A stretch of 64,000 bases of DNA from Cryptomeria japonica (Eukaryota > Streptophyta > Pinopsida > Cupressales > Cupressaceae), in the NCBI RefSeq assembly GCF_030272615.1, contig NC_081406.1, forward strand, positions 399,916,939-399,980,938, written 5' to 3'. Below the pieces are notes generated by a model. That model was given only the letters and a program-made list of their open reading frames with translations. It had not been told where the DNA came from and did no database searches. Within the stretch, counting starts at the first letter, position 1, and each line of letters begins with the position of its first letter. This document shows positions 1 through 11,990 of the stretch, in pieces. A program made the translations under genes and the position numbers.

Positions 1-260
1 TGATATGGTGCTTTGATTTTTGATATGGATTTTTTATTTTTGATATGGGACTTGATTTTTGATATGGTGCTTGATTTTAGATATGGATTTTTGCTCGATT
101 TGGGTCTTGATTTTCGATATGGATTTTGATATGATTTTGATATGGGACTTGATTTTTGAATTGCTTGTGTTATGGGTCTTTGATATGATTTCTTGATATG
201 ATACTTTGATTTTTGATATGGTTCTTGGATTTTCAATATGATGAGTTATTTGATGCTTCA
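1..260 (+). repeat. Short-motif array (GATATGG) upstream of the PMD exon, element A
   Basis: Eight exact GATATGG copies and several near copies (GATATGA, AATATGA) occur in about 240 bases, separated by T-rich spacers of irregular length. The array sits before a likely splice acceptor (TTGTTTTGCAG, ending near 339) of the antisense PMD gene, the same relative place as different arrays in C (34235-34640) and D (60400-60612). It continues off the left edge. Reading frames here only reflect the repeat. Confidence 0.75.
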
Positions 261-435
261 TTGTTTCAAGTTGATTTTGTTTTGATTCGATATATTAGAT
301 AGATGTGGGAATTGATGATGGACATTTGTTGTTTTGCAGGCACAACTTGGTGTACTTTAGTCACGAGAGCGATTTCCAAGACCGTGGTCATTGATTCTGA
401 GATTTTCATAGGCTGATAGAGATGTTTGAATAGAG

Positions 436-2330
436 ATGTATATCATTAACCGGGGTTTGTTGACAGCTTTGGTGGAGAGGTGGCATATTGACACGAACAC
501 CTTTCATTTGGCTACTGGCGAGATAATAGTCACATCTGAGGACTGTTATCGCATTTTGTGGATTCCGATTATGGGGGCCTTATTGCCATATGAGAAGATT
601 GAGGAGGGTGGGATAGAGGCTCTCCGTCGCATCTTCCAGGATGATCAGATTTGTGGGTATGAGATCCCATGACAGGAGTTTATAGATCTTGATTATGCTC
701 CTCTACCCTCTATTTTAGCAGGCTTCATTGGCGGATTCTTGTGTCTCGACCATAGGTCGAAGGGACTAGCTGTGGGATGGGGATTGGTTTTGGAGGACAT
801 GGTTACATAGGGACATAGGTTTGCATGGGGGTCCTACATGTTAGCCCACCTTTACAAAGAGCTTCACCAGGTGGTATATCTAGGATACAACAGTTTGTCA
901 GCGGTGCTGACATTATTACAGGTGTGGGCCTGGGAGCATATTCTTGCAGCAAGGCCACTTGCAGATAGGGATAGGCCAGTTGGGCAAGCATATGCATATG
1001 GGTATATAGGTATAGTTGTCCAGTGTAAGATGGGAAGAATAGAGCACTGGCAGAGAGCATTGGATGATATTGATACGGTCATTTGGAGACCGTATATGGA
1101 TTGCAAGGTGTGGGCGGAGGAAGGGCTAGAGATTCCCTATGTATATGTCTAGATATTTGATTGGGCGGATGCCCTTTATCATTGAGAAATTTTTGCATAG
1201 CCATGTGCAGCGACAATATGGGAGACAACAAGGGATACCACAGGGAGCTTGTTTATATGCTCATTAGAGATAGGATGTGCCCAAGTGGGGGCCCATAGTG
1301 GATAGTGTAGCAGCAGTAGAGGAGTATATGACATTGGCAGGCCAGATCTGGGATTACGGAGCTGGGGTTGTTGATATGGGGATGCCAAAGGAGTTCTTGA
1401 CCTACTTCATGGCACATACAGTGGCATGGATATCGGATCCAGTAGAGATGTTACCTGCTTTTGATGATGAGGAGGATGAGCAACTAGAGAGGTGAGGAGG
1501 AGTTAGACAAAGAGACGAGGAGGGAGAGGAGGTCAGAGAGGGAGGTGGGGATGATGGAGGAGGTGATGGAGGAGGAGGAGGATATGGAGGTGATAGAGGA
1601 GGTTTGGGGAGAGATAGAGGATGAGATAGAGGATGAGGGGGTGATGGAGGGAGAGATAGAGGATGAGATAGAGGACGAGGAGGGGATGGAGGGAGAGGAG
1701 GAGGACTTCTCCTTGGTGTTGGTGGTGCGGTTAGGATAGGTGCAGTGTTAGCAACGGTGGGGGGTATAGAGGATGATAGGTGACCTGCCCAGAGGAGGAG
1801 ATCAAATGTTCTACCTCCACCGACACCTCAGATAGGGATAGGTATGGGTGGGACCATGACACAGGTACCCATTCAGCTTAGGGTACCTACCCATCAAAAG
1901 GACTCACAGATTAGATCCTTATAGGTCACAATGCAACAGGTATAGGTACAGGTGCTAGCATAACAATGCCAGATTACACAAATTATGACAGAGCGGGATA
2001 CAGAGAGAGAGTGTCGGGGTCGGGCAGAGGAGCCTTCAGAGAGTGATAGGTGATGCCTTGATGCAGGACACACTAAGAGAGAGATATGATACATGACCAT
2101 GGCAACCAAGTACTATAGGCGTTTATCTGAGGATCTAGTCCCTAGAGAGCAGAGAGGTCCTAGTTTTGCATCCAGTCAGTCTGCTCGGAGTCAGACGGGG
2201 ACAAAGAGAAGAGGTGTTATGGGGCCTTCTCAACGTGATCCACCTAGGAGAGATCCATGAGCTGGGACAATTGCTGCGAGACCATCAGGCTCAGGAGATA
2301 GTCATACCTGAGAGACTTGTCTTTGTTGTA
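436..2330 (+). pseudogene. Plant mobile domain (PMD) accessory gene, antisense to element A pol
   Basis: The translation from 436 carries the plant mobile domain (aminotransferase-like) signature: RGLLTALVERWH, then FHLATGEI, VTSEDCYRIL and IPIMG. The domain goes on through LAHLYKELHQVVYLGY (near 841) and the WRPY segment (near 1087). Past a frameshift near 1145 comes IGRMPFIIEKF, and the domain ends near 1495. In-frame stops lie at 670-672, 808-810 and about 1260. The tail is a GG/RG/D-rich low-complexity region, then a moderately conserved C-terminus (VATKYY-like, near 2100) shared with the D copy. PMD proteins occur in plant MAIN/MAIL1 nuclear proteins and in many transposable elements. 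The antisense position downstream of integrase recurs in C and D, so this is element cargo, not a host gene. Biochemical function is unknown. Confidence 0.8.
1493..1735 (+). repeat. Purine-rich low-complexity tract in the PMD tail
   Basis: Nearly all bases are G or A, built from GAGGAG, GATGGAGG and GAGATAGAGGAT units. One frame gives an acidic D/E run, another a GG/RDRG-rich tail. The equivalent part of the C copy (about 36100-36420) is also purine-rich and reads RRRR/GQGG in the PMD frame, so I take the glycine/arginine frame as the original one. Such tails often bind nucleic acid, which is inference here. Confidence 0.65.
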
Positions 2331-3690
2331 TTTTGATCATTTTGTTGTATTTTGATGGACATGATACCTCTTGTACATTTTGACCATTTTGATATATATA
2401 TAGCATTGATTTCTCTGATTCACATGTGATGTGTTATGGATGATGATTTATGATATGCATTGTTATGATGATGATGATGTATTGCTTAGATAGTAATGCT
2501 TTTGATTTTGATTACGATGTATGAGCTATAATGATGAAAATATGATGATGCTTTGTTTATTTTGATTTCGATGATGTATGACGAGAGATGTATCTTGAAA
2601 ATGAGATGTATGATAATGATGTGATGTGAAAAGTATGCAAGATGAAAATGTGATATGTAGCTAAATGCAAGTGTAAAATGATATGCAACTAAATGCAAGT
2701 TTAAAATGATATGCAACTAATTGATCACCCTCATTTTCTCGTTGTCATTCTTGTCTAGTCACTTGTTTGTGCTCTGTTTTTGTTTGTCATCATTGAGCTT
2801 TTGATATGTTGGAATTTTATACAAGCATAATGGTACAATTGAACCATAATGACCTGAGTAAAACATACATGGATTTTGATATCGCAAGACGGCACAAGCG
2901 TTGAGGTATAATTAAACCAAGATGACCTAAGTGTTGCTTGCGTAAAATAGACAAGAATTAACCATTTGTATGCGCAAAGTGGAACAATGTCTTAAATGAT
3001 ATATTTCCAATCATTTATCAAGACAAAATTTGCATCGTACAAGTGATCACCTCACAAACAGAAAACCAAAAAAATATCAGACTCCCCCGCGACTTTCTCT
3101 AGCTCGATGCATCGTTACAAAATTCAGGAGATCCAATGATTCAAAAATTTAAAGTGCAAAATAGTCAAAACTTCATGCGAGATGTAAACAAATTATAATT
3201 CAGAAAATCATCCATCATGTGTGTGTTGAAGTTGTTAATTGGATCAGTGTCTTGTTTTCTCGGCTGATGAGCTATTGTTGACAGGGTTTCCTTAGTGTGT
3301 TGTGATTCTTGTTTGCTTGTTGTTGGAATGCTTGAAGTCAGAGGAGCGCTGCCCCTAGTTATAGATATAAATCAATGTGGATATTCATAGTGATTACCAA
3401 GCCATGGCGGGATATGATGAACTGTTCTTTAGATAAGCAAGGACAATGACTATGCTAAGTATGTCTAGGATAAGGCTGCGTAAAAAGTGTTGGGTGATGG
3501 CCATTAGCTTTGACTTCAAATGAAAAAGATATGAGTAATGATAGATAGAGGAATTGTTCCCTCACAAATAGTGCCTGTTGCTAGGTTTTCACCATTTGTT
3601 TTTATTGCATAGGTTTTTGTTGTTTTTTTGATTTTTTTGTATTTTTTTGATTTTTTGATGCTTTTGTATTTTTCACCTTTTCTGTGCATT
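2331..3690. other. Spacer between PMD gene and integrase, element A
   Basis: No gene is visible. After the PMD tail comes an AT-rich stretch with many GATGAT and AATGATATG units (2440-2720). Then comes a block at about 2790-3110 that is recognisably the same as 37790-38115 in C and less clearly 61670-62230 in D (two similar phrases containing CCAAGATGACCTAAGTG or CCAAGATGACCTGAGTA). T-rich runs follow at 3600-3680. The conserved block may hold the end or a regulatory part of the PMD transcript. Confidence 0.6.
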
Positions 3691-3697
3691 AGACCAC

Positions 3698-5164
3698 TCA
3701 AGTGTAGAATTTCTTCAGATGGATGTTGTTTGTTGGTTCGTCGAGAACATGTCCTTCTGAAGTTGTTAGCTGATAGGTGCATGATCCATAGGCTGATATG
3801 ATAACATAGGGACCTAACCAGTTAGGTTCAAACTTCCCCATCTTTTCTCGATCCATTTGATTTCTGGGATTTTCTTTGAGTACAAGATCACTGACTTTAA
3901 AAATCCTAGGGATGATTTTGTGGTTGTAGCTTCTGCACATGTGCTGCTGATATTCTTTGAGATGATCATAGGCATGTTGTCATTTTTCATCTAGAAGCTC
4001 TAGTTCTTGCAATCTATTGACCCGATACTCCTCATCTGGTATGGGGCCTTTTAAAGATACTCTGAGTGATGGAATTTCTACCTCAAGAGGTAAAATTTCT
4101 TCTGATCCGTACACCAATGAATATGGTGTAGCTCATGTAGGTAACCTAATGCTAGTCTTGTATGTCCAGAGTACCGGATTGAGTTGTACATGCCAATCCT
4201 TGCCTGCATCATTTACTATTTTCTTTAGGATTTTCAAGATTTTTTTATTTGATGCCTCTACTTGACCATTCCCCTATTGGTAGTAACGTGTAGAGAAACG
4301 ATGTTGGATTTTGAATCACTCACATAGGTCTTGCACATCCCGATTTTTGAATGGACACCCGTTGTCTATGATGATAGAACTGGGAATGCCGTATCTGCAA
4401 ATTAGATAATTGAGAATAAATGAGGCAATCTGCTTTCCAGTTACTGTGGTCATTGGGACTGCTTCAATCCATTTTGTGAAATACTCTGTTGCAATGATAT
4501 TAAACTTGTGTCCATTTGAAGAGGAAGGATGGATTTTCCCTACTAAATCAAGTCCCCACTGACAGAAAGGCCATGATGTTGTAAATGGCTGCAACTCTTG
4601 TGCTAGTGCATGGATAAGATTGCCATGAATTTGGCACTTAGAAAATTTATTTGCAAATTGATAAGAGTCTTTTTCCATTGTCGGCCAGTAATATCCCATT
4701 CTCAGAAGTTTTTTAGCAAGAGTAGGACCACTTGAATGCTTGCCACAGATACCCTCGTGAAGATTGTGTAAAGAAGAGTCAGATTCATTACGATCAAGGC
4801 AACGAAGAGGAGTACCATCTAGACCTTGATGGTAAAGTGTGTCAGTGGTTAAGGTATAATGGGTGGCATGCCGAATAAAGTTTAGTTTTTGATTATGAGA
4901 TAGGTCGATGGGTAGGGTATTGGTTTTAATATATTCATAGATTGTCCCATATAAAGGAGAGCCTGAATCGGTTAAGGCATAGATGACATGGGAAGCATAA
5001 TTTTCATAGGCTGGGGAAAACAGTTGCTCTACCAGGAACTCATAATGACTCAGTTGCTCTGGAATTTGTAGCAGTGAAGAGATTGGCCATTGCATCAACC
5101 GCTCTGTTATCCAACCTTGGTATTTTCTCGGAGGTGATGTGTACAAAGTACTATTTGAAGTCAT
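3698..5164 (-). pseudogene. Integrase, element A
   Basis: Reading leftwards from 5164, an N-terminal zinc-binding region is visible (LHEGICGKHSSG, then KFSKCQIHG), with the first cysteine of the CxxC pair replaced by phenylalanine (near 4643). The catalytic core follows: first Asp in GLDLVGKI, second Asp in IIDNGCPF, and the catalytic Glu in GQVEASNK (near 4250). A stop in the frame lies just before GNGQVE. The C-terminal part (3698-4010) contains KFEPNWLGPYVI, typical of plant gypsy integrase ends, and finishes near HLKKFYT. The DDE triad is present, but the zinc change and internal stops make a working enzyme unlikely. Confidence 0.85.
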
Positions 5165-5795
5165 CTACCATTCTTTTGTATGGCAACAACTTGTCATCCT
5201 TTGTCTAATATTCATTGTTGATCTGATTTATAACTAGTTGAGAATATCCATAGACTTTCAATTTCGTGATTCTCCATTCCACGACCATTTTGATTCTTGT
5301 GACTAGGGCTTCATACTCAACGATATTGGTGCATGGAAACATGAGTCTATACAATCTTGGAATGGTGTGTCCTTTGGGGGTGACGAACAAGATATTGACA
5401 CCTGAGCCATGTTGAGTGTAGGAACCGTCAAAGTACAGGTTCCATTGCTTGAGTGTAATAGTAAGGACATCCATGTCTGGAAATTCCACCTTCATTGGTT
5501 GCTTATCTGGTAGTGGTGCTTCAGCTAATTGATCTGCAATTACTTGTCCCTTGATAACCTGACGCTCTATGTATTAGATATCAAACTCACTGAGAATCAT
5601 GACCCATTTAGCCAATCGGCCTGTAAGAGCTGCTTTGCTGAGTAAATACTTGAGAGGATCAATTTTTGCTACTAGCTTGATTGTGTGAGCTAGGATGTAT
5701 TGTCTAAACTTTTGAGAAGCGAATATTATAGCTAAACAAGCCTTCTCAATGAATGTGTAATTGAGCTCATATCCATTTAATGTTTGGGTAATGTA
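5165..5795 (-). pseudogene. RNase H region (gypsy RNase H end plus archaeal-type RNase H), element A
   Basis: The right part (about 5510-5795) reads as the end of the gypsy RNase H and tether: ELNYTFIEKACLAI, KYLLSKAALTGRLAKW and GQVIADQLAEAPLP. The left part (5205-5495) is a second RNase H of the archaeal type: LYFDGSYTQHGSG, then NIVEYEAL and KVYGYSQLVINQINNEY. The third catalytic acidic position, normally YGDS, is YGYS here (near 5245), so this domain should be inactive; C keeps YGDS. Dual RNase H is a hallmark of the Tat/Ogre lineage. A stop lies between 5164 and 5205 and another in the tether. Confidence 0.8.
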
Positions 5796-7382
5796 CTATA
5801 TAGCTCGTTCCTTGTCTTCTTGATCTTCTTGTGCTAACAGTACCCCCAATGATACGTCTGTTGTTGATATGTAGAGAATGAACGGTTTCCTTGCTATTGG
5901 TGGTACCAGAACTAGTGGATTCATGAGATATTGCTTGATTTGATAGAATGATTCTACACATTTGCCTTCCCATCTGAATGGTATGTACTTATGTAGCAGA
6001 TGATTGAATGGTAGAATTTTATCTGGTAGTTGGGCTATGAATCGCCTGATTGACTGTAGTTGTCCCTGTAGAGATCTGAGTTGACTAATGTTCTTGGGAG
6101 GTGGCATCTCAGTGATGGCTTGTACCTTCGCTAGATCTACTTCAATGCCCTTTGCTGACACAATGTAGCCTAATAATTTACCTGATGTCACCCTGAAGAC
6201 ACACTTCTTAGGGTTTAGCCTGAATTGGAATTTCTCCAATCTTTGAAAGATTTTATCTAATATGCCCAGATGTTCTACCCGGGTGAATGACTTAGCCAGT
6301 AAATCATCCACATGGTCCTCCATGAAGGTATGCATCATATCATGAAAGATTATCATCATTGCTCTTTGATAAGTTGCCCCAACATTCTTCAAGCCAAAAG
6401 GCACAACGTTACAACAATACGTTCCCCAAGGATAGGTGAATACTGTTTTATCTTGATGCTCTGGGGCTATCTTGATTTGATTATAGCCAGAGAAACCATC
6501 CATTAACGAGAGCATTGCATTTCCCATTGTGAGGTCCACAATTATGTTGATGTTGGGCAAAGGAAAGTCATCCTTTGGACGGGCTTTGTTGACATCTCTA
6601 AAATCTATGCATATTTTGATGCTTCCATCTGGTTTTGTAATTGGTACAATGTTTGAAATCCATTCAGCATAGTCTATAGGTCGAATGAATCTGACATCTA
6701 ATAACTTCTTTAGTTCATCTTTGACCATTAATGCTACATGTAGATTCATCTTTCTTAACTTATGTTTGACTGGCTTAGCTCCTAGAGAAATAGATAAATG
6801 ATGCATGATTAAGTTTAGATCTATCTCGAGCATATCAGCATGGGACCAAGCAAATTTGATTTTCTTTTCTTTAAAAAATTTGATAAACTCTGGTTTTTCC
6901 TCTCCTGTCAGTGATTCTGCTAGGTGTATGTTTTTAGCTACTGCTTCTGTATCGATGTTGATTGATTGAGTGGGCTCAATCAATATGGGTGATCGCTCCT
7001 GATAGTGTTGAGAAAGAGTGTCAAGTCTCCCATCTTTAGGTGCCTTAAAAAGGTTTTCACCCTCAGATGCGTCCTTTATTTTGACTGTTTTGTGATCTAA
7101 TGCTGCCATTGACTGGTTTTTAACATTAAATTCTTTATTTCTTTCATTTTTTCGACTGAGAGACTTGGCACCCTCCCGATTGCAGATATCGTTATTTTGT
7201 TCGCTGGTAGAGCCTGTTTCTAGGTTGATTGTACATAGGTAATGAACAATGGATTCATCATCAGGGAAAATAGGTATGTCATGATGTTCAGGTTCATCCC
7301 AGTCTATAAAATCAGGAAATACGAGCGGTAGAGAGTCATTTGGTGGGTCGAGTGGGTCGAGGTTGGCTGTGGTAAGTGTCAT
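5796..7382 (-). CDS. Reverse transcriptase segment of element A pol (528 codons open)
   Basis: This is the longest intact frame in the window. It starts with an acidic linker (about residues 1-150) and then holds the RT: FIRPIDYAEWISNIVPI, IKICIDFRDVNKA, DDFPLPNI, LMDGFSGYNQI, YPWGTYCCNVVPFGLKN, the catalytic box HVDDLLAK, and LNPKKCVFRVTSGKLLG. It ends inside the start of the gypsy RNase H (LYISTTDVSLGVLLAQ). The catalytic box is normally YVDD or YMDD (C has YMDD); His for Tyr is unusual though both Asp remain. The start ATG is only the first in an open frame; the protein is normally cut from a Gag-Pol precursor. Confidence 0.9.
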   Translation of the reverse strand: MTLTTANLDPLDPPNDSLPLVFPDFIDWDEPEHHDIPIFPDDESIVHYLCTINLETGSTSEQNNDICNREGAKSLSRKNERNKEFNVKNQSMAALDHKTVKIKDASEGENLFKAPKDGRLDTLSQHYQERSPILIEPTQSINIDTEAVAKNIHLAESLTGEEKPEFIKFFKEKKIKFAWSHADMLEIDLNLIMHHLSISLGAKPVKHKLRKMNLHVALMVKDELKKLLDVRFIRPIDYAEWISNIVPITKPDGSIKICIDFRDVNKARPKDDFPLPNINIIVDLTMGNAMLSLMDGFSGYNQIKIAPEHQDKTVFTYPWGTYCCNVVPFGLKNVGATYQRAMMIIFHDMMHTFMEDHVDDLLAKSFTRVEHLGILDKIFQRLEKFQFRLNPKKCVFRVTSGKLLGYIVSAKGIEVDLAKVQAITEMPPPKNISQLRSLQGQLQSIRRFIAQLPDKILPFNHLLHKYIPFRWEGKCVESFYQIKQYLMNPLVLVPPIARKPFILYISTTDVSLGVLLAQEDQEDKERAI

Positions 7383-8351
7383 GATAGAGGTATCATTAAG
7401 GCTGTCTGGGATGTTGGTTAAGGTAATGATATTGTCAAGGTCTTCGATGGTATCATCTTCTATGTAGACTTGTTCGTAGTGCGTCTGATCATTTTCCTTA
7501 GCTTCGTAGATATGTTGTGGACCGAATTCAAGTAATCGAGACTCTATGCCTTGTCCCTCCTAAGAAAGGGGTGTGTGTATAGCACCTTGTGCGACATCCT
7601 CAATAATATTTGAAAAACTACCCTATTCGTAGTCATTAGAATCAGTTTCAGAAGTACTATCCCAGAGTCTTTCAGTGCTGCAGACAGGTATGTTGTAGGG
7701 TGAAAAGAGATCTCTGATAATTGATACTAGTCTTCTAGTTTTTTTAGATTCTGAATCAGAGCCTTCTTGTACCCTTTGCATTTGTTCATACACTGTTCCT
7801 CCTGGGGGAGTAGTGATGTCTTTAGGAGGTGACTCTACCTTGTTTTGAATAGGTTCCTGAACATGGTGCACTTCCTCATAAGATTCTTCTTCCCTTCGAA
7901 TGGTTAGTTCCTCTTGTCGATTCTCTTTTTCCTAGTGTTGTCGTTCTTTTCTTGTTGTTTCTGCTGCTTGGTGTAGTGCCTCTTTCCATGAGTCCTCATT
8001 GTATTTATTCTTTTCTTTTTACTGAGGTTTTTGATATTTATTTTGTTTTTGCCTTGGGGGTATGATATGTCTGTATCCCAGTCCTATTTTGTCTCGAGAA
8101 AATTGTGAAGGAGGGTCTAGTGGTTTTGTAATGCCTTCTTGATGCTTGCCTATAGGTCCTTTGCCATTATATCCCATCCGTTGCATGATCAGGAATCCTT
8201 TTCCATACTATTGTGTTGGTATGGCTATGTCTAGAGTAGCAGCTCTGAATTTTCCCTCATCCTTGTATAGCCAACTAAGGATATCTTTCTCTTCTGATTC
8301 ATGTGCTAGTGTGACCAATTGGATAAATTTTCCATCAAACTTGGTGATGGG
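7383..8351 (-). pseudogene. Linker between protease and RT, element A (degraded)
   Basis: Fragments in several frames can be matched to the same region of element C. The clearest is at 7623-7871: RLVSIIRDLFSPYNIPV, then ETDSNDYE, against KLVSIINNLFSPYNIPV and ETDSNEYK in C (42881-43093). The rest is Q/E/R-rich and full of stops. No known domain is recognised. The conservation between two diverged copies shows it was translated as part of pol. Confidence 0.6.
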
Positions 8352-8960
8352 CTATGTTGCTTGATGCATTGATGCAAAAGGTTGCCCATGAGATTTTGGT
8401 GATGTTGGCAATTTGAATAGGCACATGGGTTCGAAAGAATATTCTCCCATGCCTTTCTCTTTGATTTTCATCATTTGTTTGAAATCCATGGATAAAGATT
8501 TGAGCTTTTCTCGATGATGATCTAGTGCTGAGGAAGTTGGAGCTTCCCTGTTGTGTGGAACTAGGCTGTCTTGAGCTACCCCCATAGCATTGCAATGTTG
8601 AAAGGGATTATTGTTAGCAGAGATGGAAATCTCTTTTCCATTATATGGGAATTTGACACACTGATGGTAAGTTGATGGTACTACTTGCATTTCATGTATC
8701 CAAGGATGGCCCAATAAAATATTGTATGTTAAGTCTATGTCTAAGACTTGGCACATAGTATCCCTTTGTATTGATCCTACCTGAATAGGTAGTATCACTG
8801 TTCCTTTGCATGATCTTTCTTCATCATCGTATGCCTTGATGGTGATATTTTTGCGTGGATCTGTTCAGAGAAGCTTAATGTACATATAAGTTTTAAGGTA
8901 CATATATTGAGACCAACTCCTCCATCTATTAATACTCTTTTAACTCGATGTTTGTAGACC
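8352..8960 (-). pseudogene. Retropepsin-type aspartic protease, element A
   Basis: The segment starts with VLIDGGVGLNIC (near 8920) and continues after a frameshift near 8797 with VLPIQVGSIQ-like sequence, DLTYNILLGHPWIHEMQ and STYHQCVKFPYNGKEI. ILLGHPWI corresponds to the ILGRPWL box of plant gypsy proteases. The active-site triplet is DGG rather than the usual DSG/DTG; C has the same DGG, so it looks ancestral to this family. The domain would release Gag and Pol parts in virus-like particles. Confidence 0.8.
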
Positions 8961-11560
8961 AAGACTTCAATATGAGGGGGTGTATTATGTGGATTACTTA
9001 AAGATATATTATCATGTTCGGAAAAGGTGAGATTATGAGGCCTTGTCATATGAGCCACCATGGCTTGAAATTTATCATTGTCTAGATCTTGAGACACATT
9101 TGTTTCAATGAGTGCTTGTTCTAAGATGTCTTTATGTTTTGGTGAGAGTTTGAGTAATTTGAGTATGAATATTTGAGCAGGAGTTCTCCATAGTTGATTA
9201 ACCATATCATATTGAGTCTTGGGGATAGTGGTTGATGTTGATGTATGCCCTTTCAAGACATATTTTTGAGCTTTGGTTGTCACATTGATTGATGTATGGT
9301 CTTGTTTGTCTTTGATCTTTATGACATTTATTTGGTTGTCATTTGTTGATATGTGATTGATGGTGTTGTTGTATAGATGATTTATGCGATCTCCTCGTGT
9401 ATCGTTTGATGATGAAGCTCCTTCCTTGTTATAATTTGGAAGAGGATTTTTAAAGGCTTCATGATCACCATTCATTTTGAGACCATCAACCGTTAAATCA
9501 CCTCTATCGATCATATCTTGAACAATATTCTTAAGCCTCATGCAATCATTTGTGTTATGTCCTTTGTTTCGATGAAAATCATAGAAATGCGAGTCATTCC
9601 ACCAAGGTGGTTTGATCTAGGGTTCAAAGTTGTTTATGACTTGCAATATGATAATCTTGTTTGCCAGGAGTTCATGAAATGCTGATTCTAAGGATTGCCC
9701 CAATGGTGTGTAGATGCGTCTATTTGGGAAAGTGTTGGTGTTACCTCTGTGATTTGTATTATTCCCTCAATTGGTGTTGTTGCCTTAGGTATTGTTGTTG
9801 GTTTGGGTATTGTTATTGGTGTTTGAATTTGAAGGTCCCTGATTGGTATTTTGTGGATAAGCGTTAGTACCTTGGTTAACACTTTTTTGATTCTTGTTAG
9901 ATTGTGGATTACCTAATAAAGCCAATACTAGTTGTTTGGAATTCATATCATTAGCATCAGCTCCTCCCTCATTAACAATGTTTTTGTTTCTGGTCCAAAA
10001 TATGGATTTGTCTAAAGTGTTGTTGTTGTTTTGGTTGTTAAAGTGAGTGTTGGATTAATTAGTTCCTTCCTTAAAGAACTTCAATGTTCATTTCTTGATG
10101 GAGGCTTCTTCTACTTGGATTCCATTTTTGATCAACTTGGCAAAAGATGGTATGCACTGAAGCTTGAGTAGATAACTCATCTCACTATTTAGATTGTTGA
10201 TAAAGATCTCCATCTTTTCCTTTTTAGGTACATCTTGAGGATATCTTGAAACCATACGTCTCCAACGCTAAAGAAAAACCATGAATGTTTCATTGTTTTT
10301 CTATTTGGTATTAGATACATCCAACATGGTGATCGCGTGTTGAATATTATAAGAGTATTGTGTGATAAATTTATTTACCAACTCATCAAAGGATCTGATG
10401 GGAGGTGTAAGTTTAGAAAAATACACCATTGTTTTCCCTCCCAAACTTCTTGGGAATAACCTCATTAAGTAAGTGTCATCGTGAGAAAATTCTAGGCTTA
10501 TGGTACAAAATTCCCGAACATGATCGCGGGGATCACTTTTACCATCGTATTTGTCATATTTTGGTACATCTGAATTCAAGGGAAAAGGTATCATGTTTAA
10601 TCTCCTATCAAAGGGGTAAGGACAAATTTCATCCAAGGAGTATCGCACTGTGGTCCCCTGTTGCATGTCCTGCATTTGTCTTTGCAACATTTGAATTTAT
10701 TGCGTAAGAGCGACCATGGGTGCAATTGTTCGTCGAGGCAAAGCTTCTTCCATTTCATTATCCCTAGTTCGGGCATGGTTGTGTTTGGGTATTTTATGTT
10801 GTTTAGGTATGATTTCAAGGTCATGCGTTTCTTCTTCTCTCTGTTGTTCTTGATAGGCGTAATTTTGAGACTTTGTTCTAAAAATCTGTTTGTCGACCTT
10901 CCTTAAGTTTTCAGTATCGAAATCTTTGGGAAGTCTAACTCCTTTGCTAGTTAGGATGATCATATATTTTTCATTGTCAGCTTCAATGAGTCTTTCCATG
11001 AGCTTTTGGAATGAGGGGTTTTCTTGACATTCTTGGAGAAGTTCCTCAGTGATCTTTGTATCTCCCAGATCAGTATAATTGAAAGGGTTGGATAATCTAC
11101 GACCCATACTTGACTCTAGTTGTGGTTCGCTTTGCTTGTTTCTTTGAGAGCGAGTGACATTGGGCATCTAGTAAAATCTTTCTGTGACAAAAGGAATAAA
11201 GTCTTCTTCTTCTTGTTCAGGGGTTGGTGGTTCGGGTCGAGCTATGTTATAAGTGATGCAAAATTGTGGGAATAAAGCGGGATTAATCTTTCCTCCATGA
11301 TTTGAGCGTTGGTTGAATGCTACTTTCTGAATGTAAGCTCTGCTTCTTAAGGGTTCTTTGTCAAACTTGTTTGATTTGCCTTGAAGATATAATCGCATAT
11401 GACGCAAGAATGCGTGATGTGATTTAAAGAGAAACTTATTCCATTTAGCAAGTTTTTTAGAACTAAGTTGTCTCTTCATCAACTCAGTTTTGTGATGAAG
11501 ACTTGCTCTTCTCAAAATATGAGGAGTTGTCATACATGAATGGTCAATGGTTTCCTTCAA
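8961..11560 (-). pseudogene. Gag (nucleocapsid precursor), element A
   Basis: The N-terminal part (11168-11560) matches 47960-48232 of C (KRQLSSKKLAKWNKF; HGGKINPALFPQF). A stop precedes MPNVTRSQRNKQ (11167), so there may be two reading frames or one TAG. The Gag core is at 10301-10690: ICPYPFDRRLNMIPFP, YDGKSDPRDHVREFC, YLMRLFPRSL, FSKLTPPIRSFDELVNKFI. The C-terminal part is N/T-rich and ends in a partial zinc knuckle, FHRNKGHNTNDC, where Tyr stands in the place of an expected first Cys. C also has Tyr there. Many frameshifts break the protein. Confidence 0.8.
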
Positions 11561-11990
11561 TGTTTGGATTGAGATACTTTGCTTGAAAAACTCAAGCTTA
11601 CTTCATCAAGTAGAGGTTTAGATTCGCCCCCATGATAAAGTGTGTCAAATGATATGGATAAGAGTCTCTTGATATGGAAACTCGATTCGACAACTTAAGG
11701 TTTAAACTTGGTATGTTGTTTGTTTTGATAGAATCCGTTTAGATGGCAGACCTTTTGATCAATGTGATGGTACTACTTGATTTTGATTGGATGAAGTTTT
11801 ACCATGAGCTAGTTTAAGATTCGACAATTTTATTCTAAGGATGCTTGTTTGATTTTGGAAATGTTTGCTCTGATGATTTGGTTCAGATACTGATTGGTGA
11901 GTTTGATAAAAGGCCCAAAAGGGTGTTCAGGACTGGTGATGAAAATTTTCAAAAATGCCTAGTTTACTCTCTATTTTTCTATGTTTTAAC

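Noticed and set aside
34-261. Minus-strand open frame of 75 codons
   Set aside because: It is the translation of the GATATGG array (repeated SKIK/HHIK residues) with no counterpart in the other copies.
436-1495. Host MAIN/MAIL1-type gene
   Set aside because: The PMD body sits antisense and downstream of integrase in element copies A and C, and the D copy keeps a tail at the same place, so it is element cargo, not a resident host gene.
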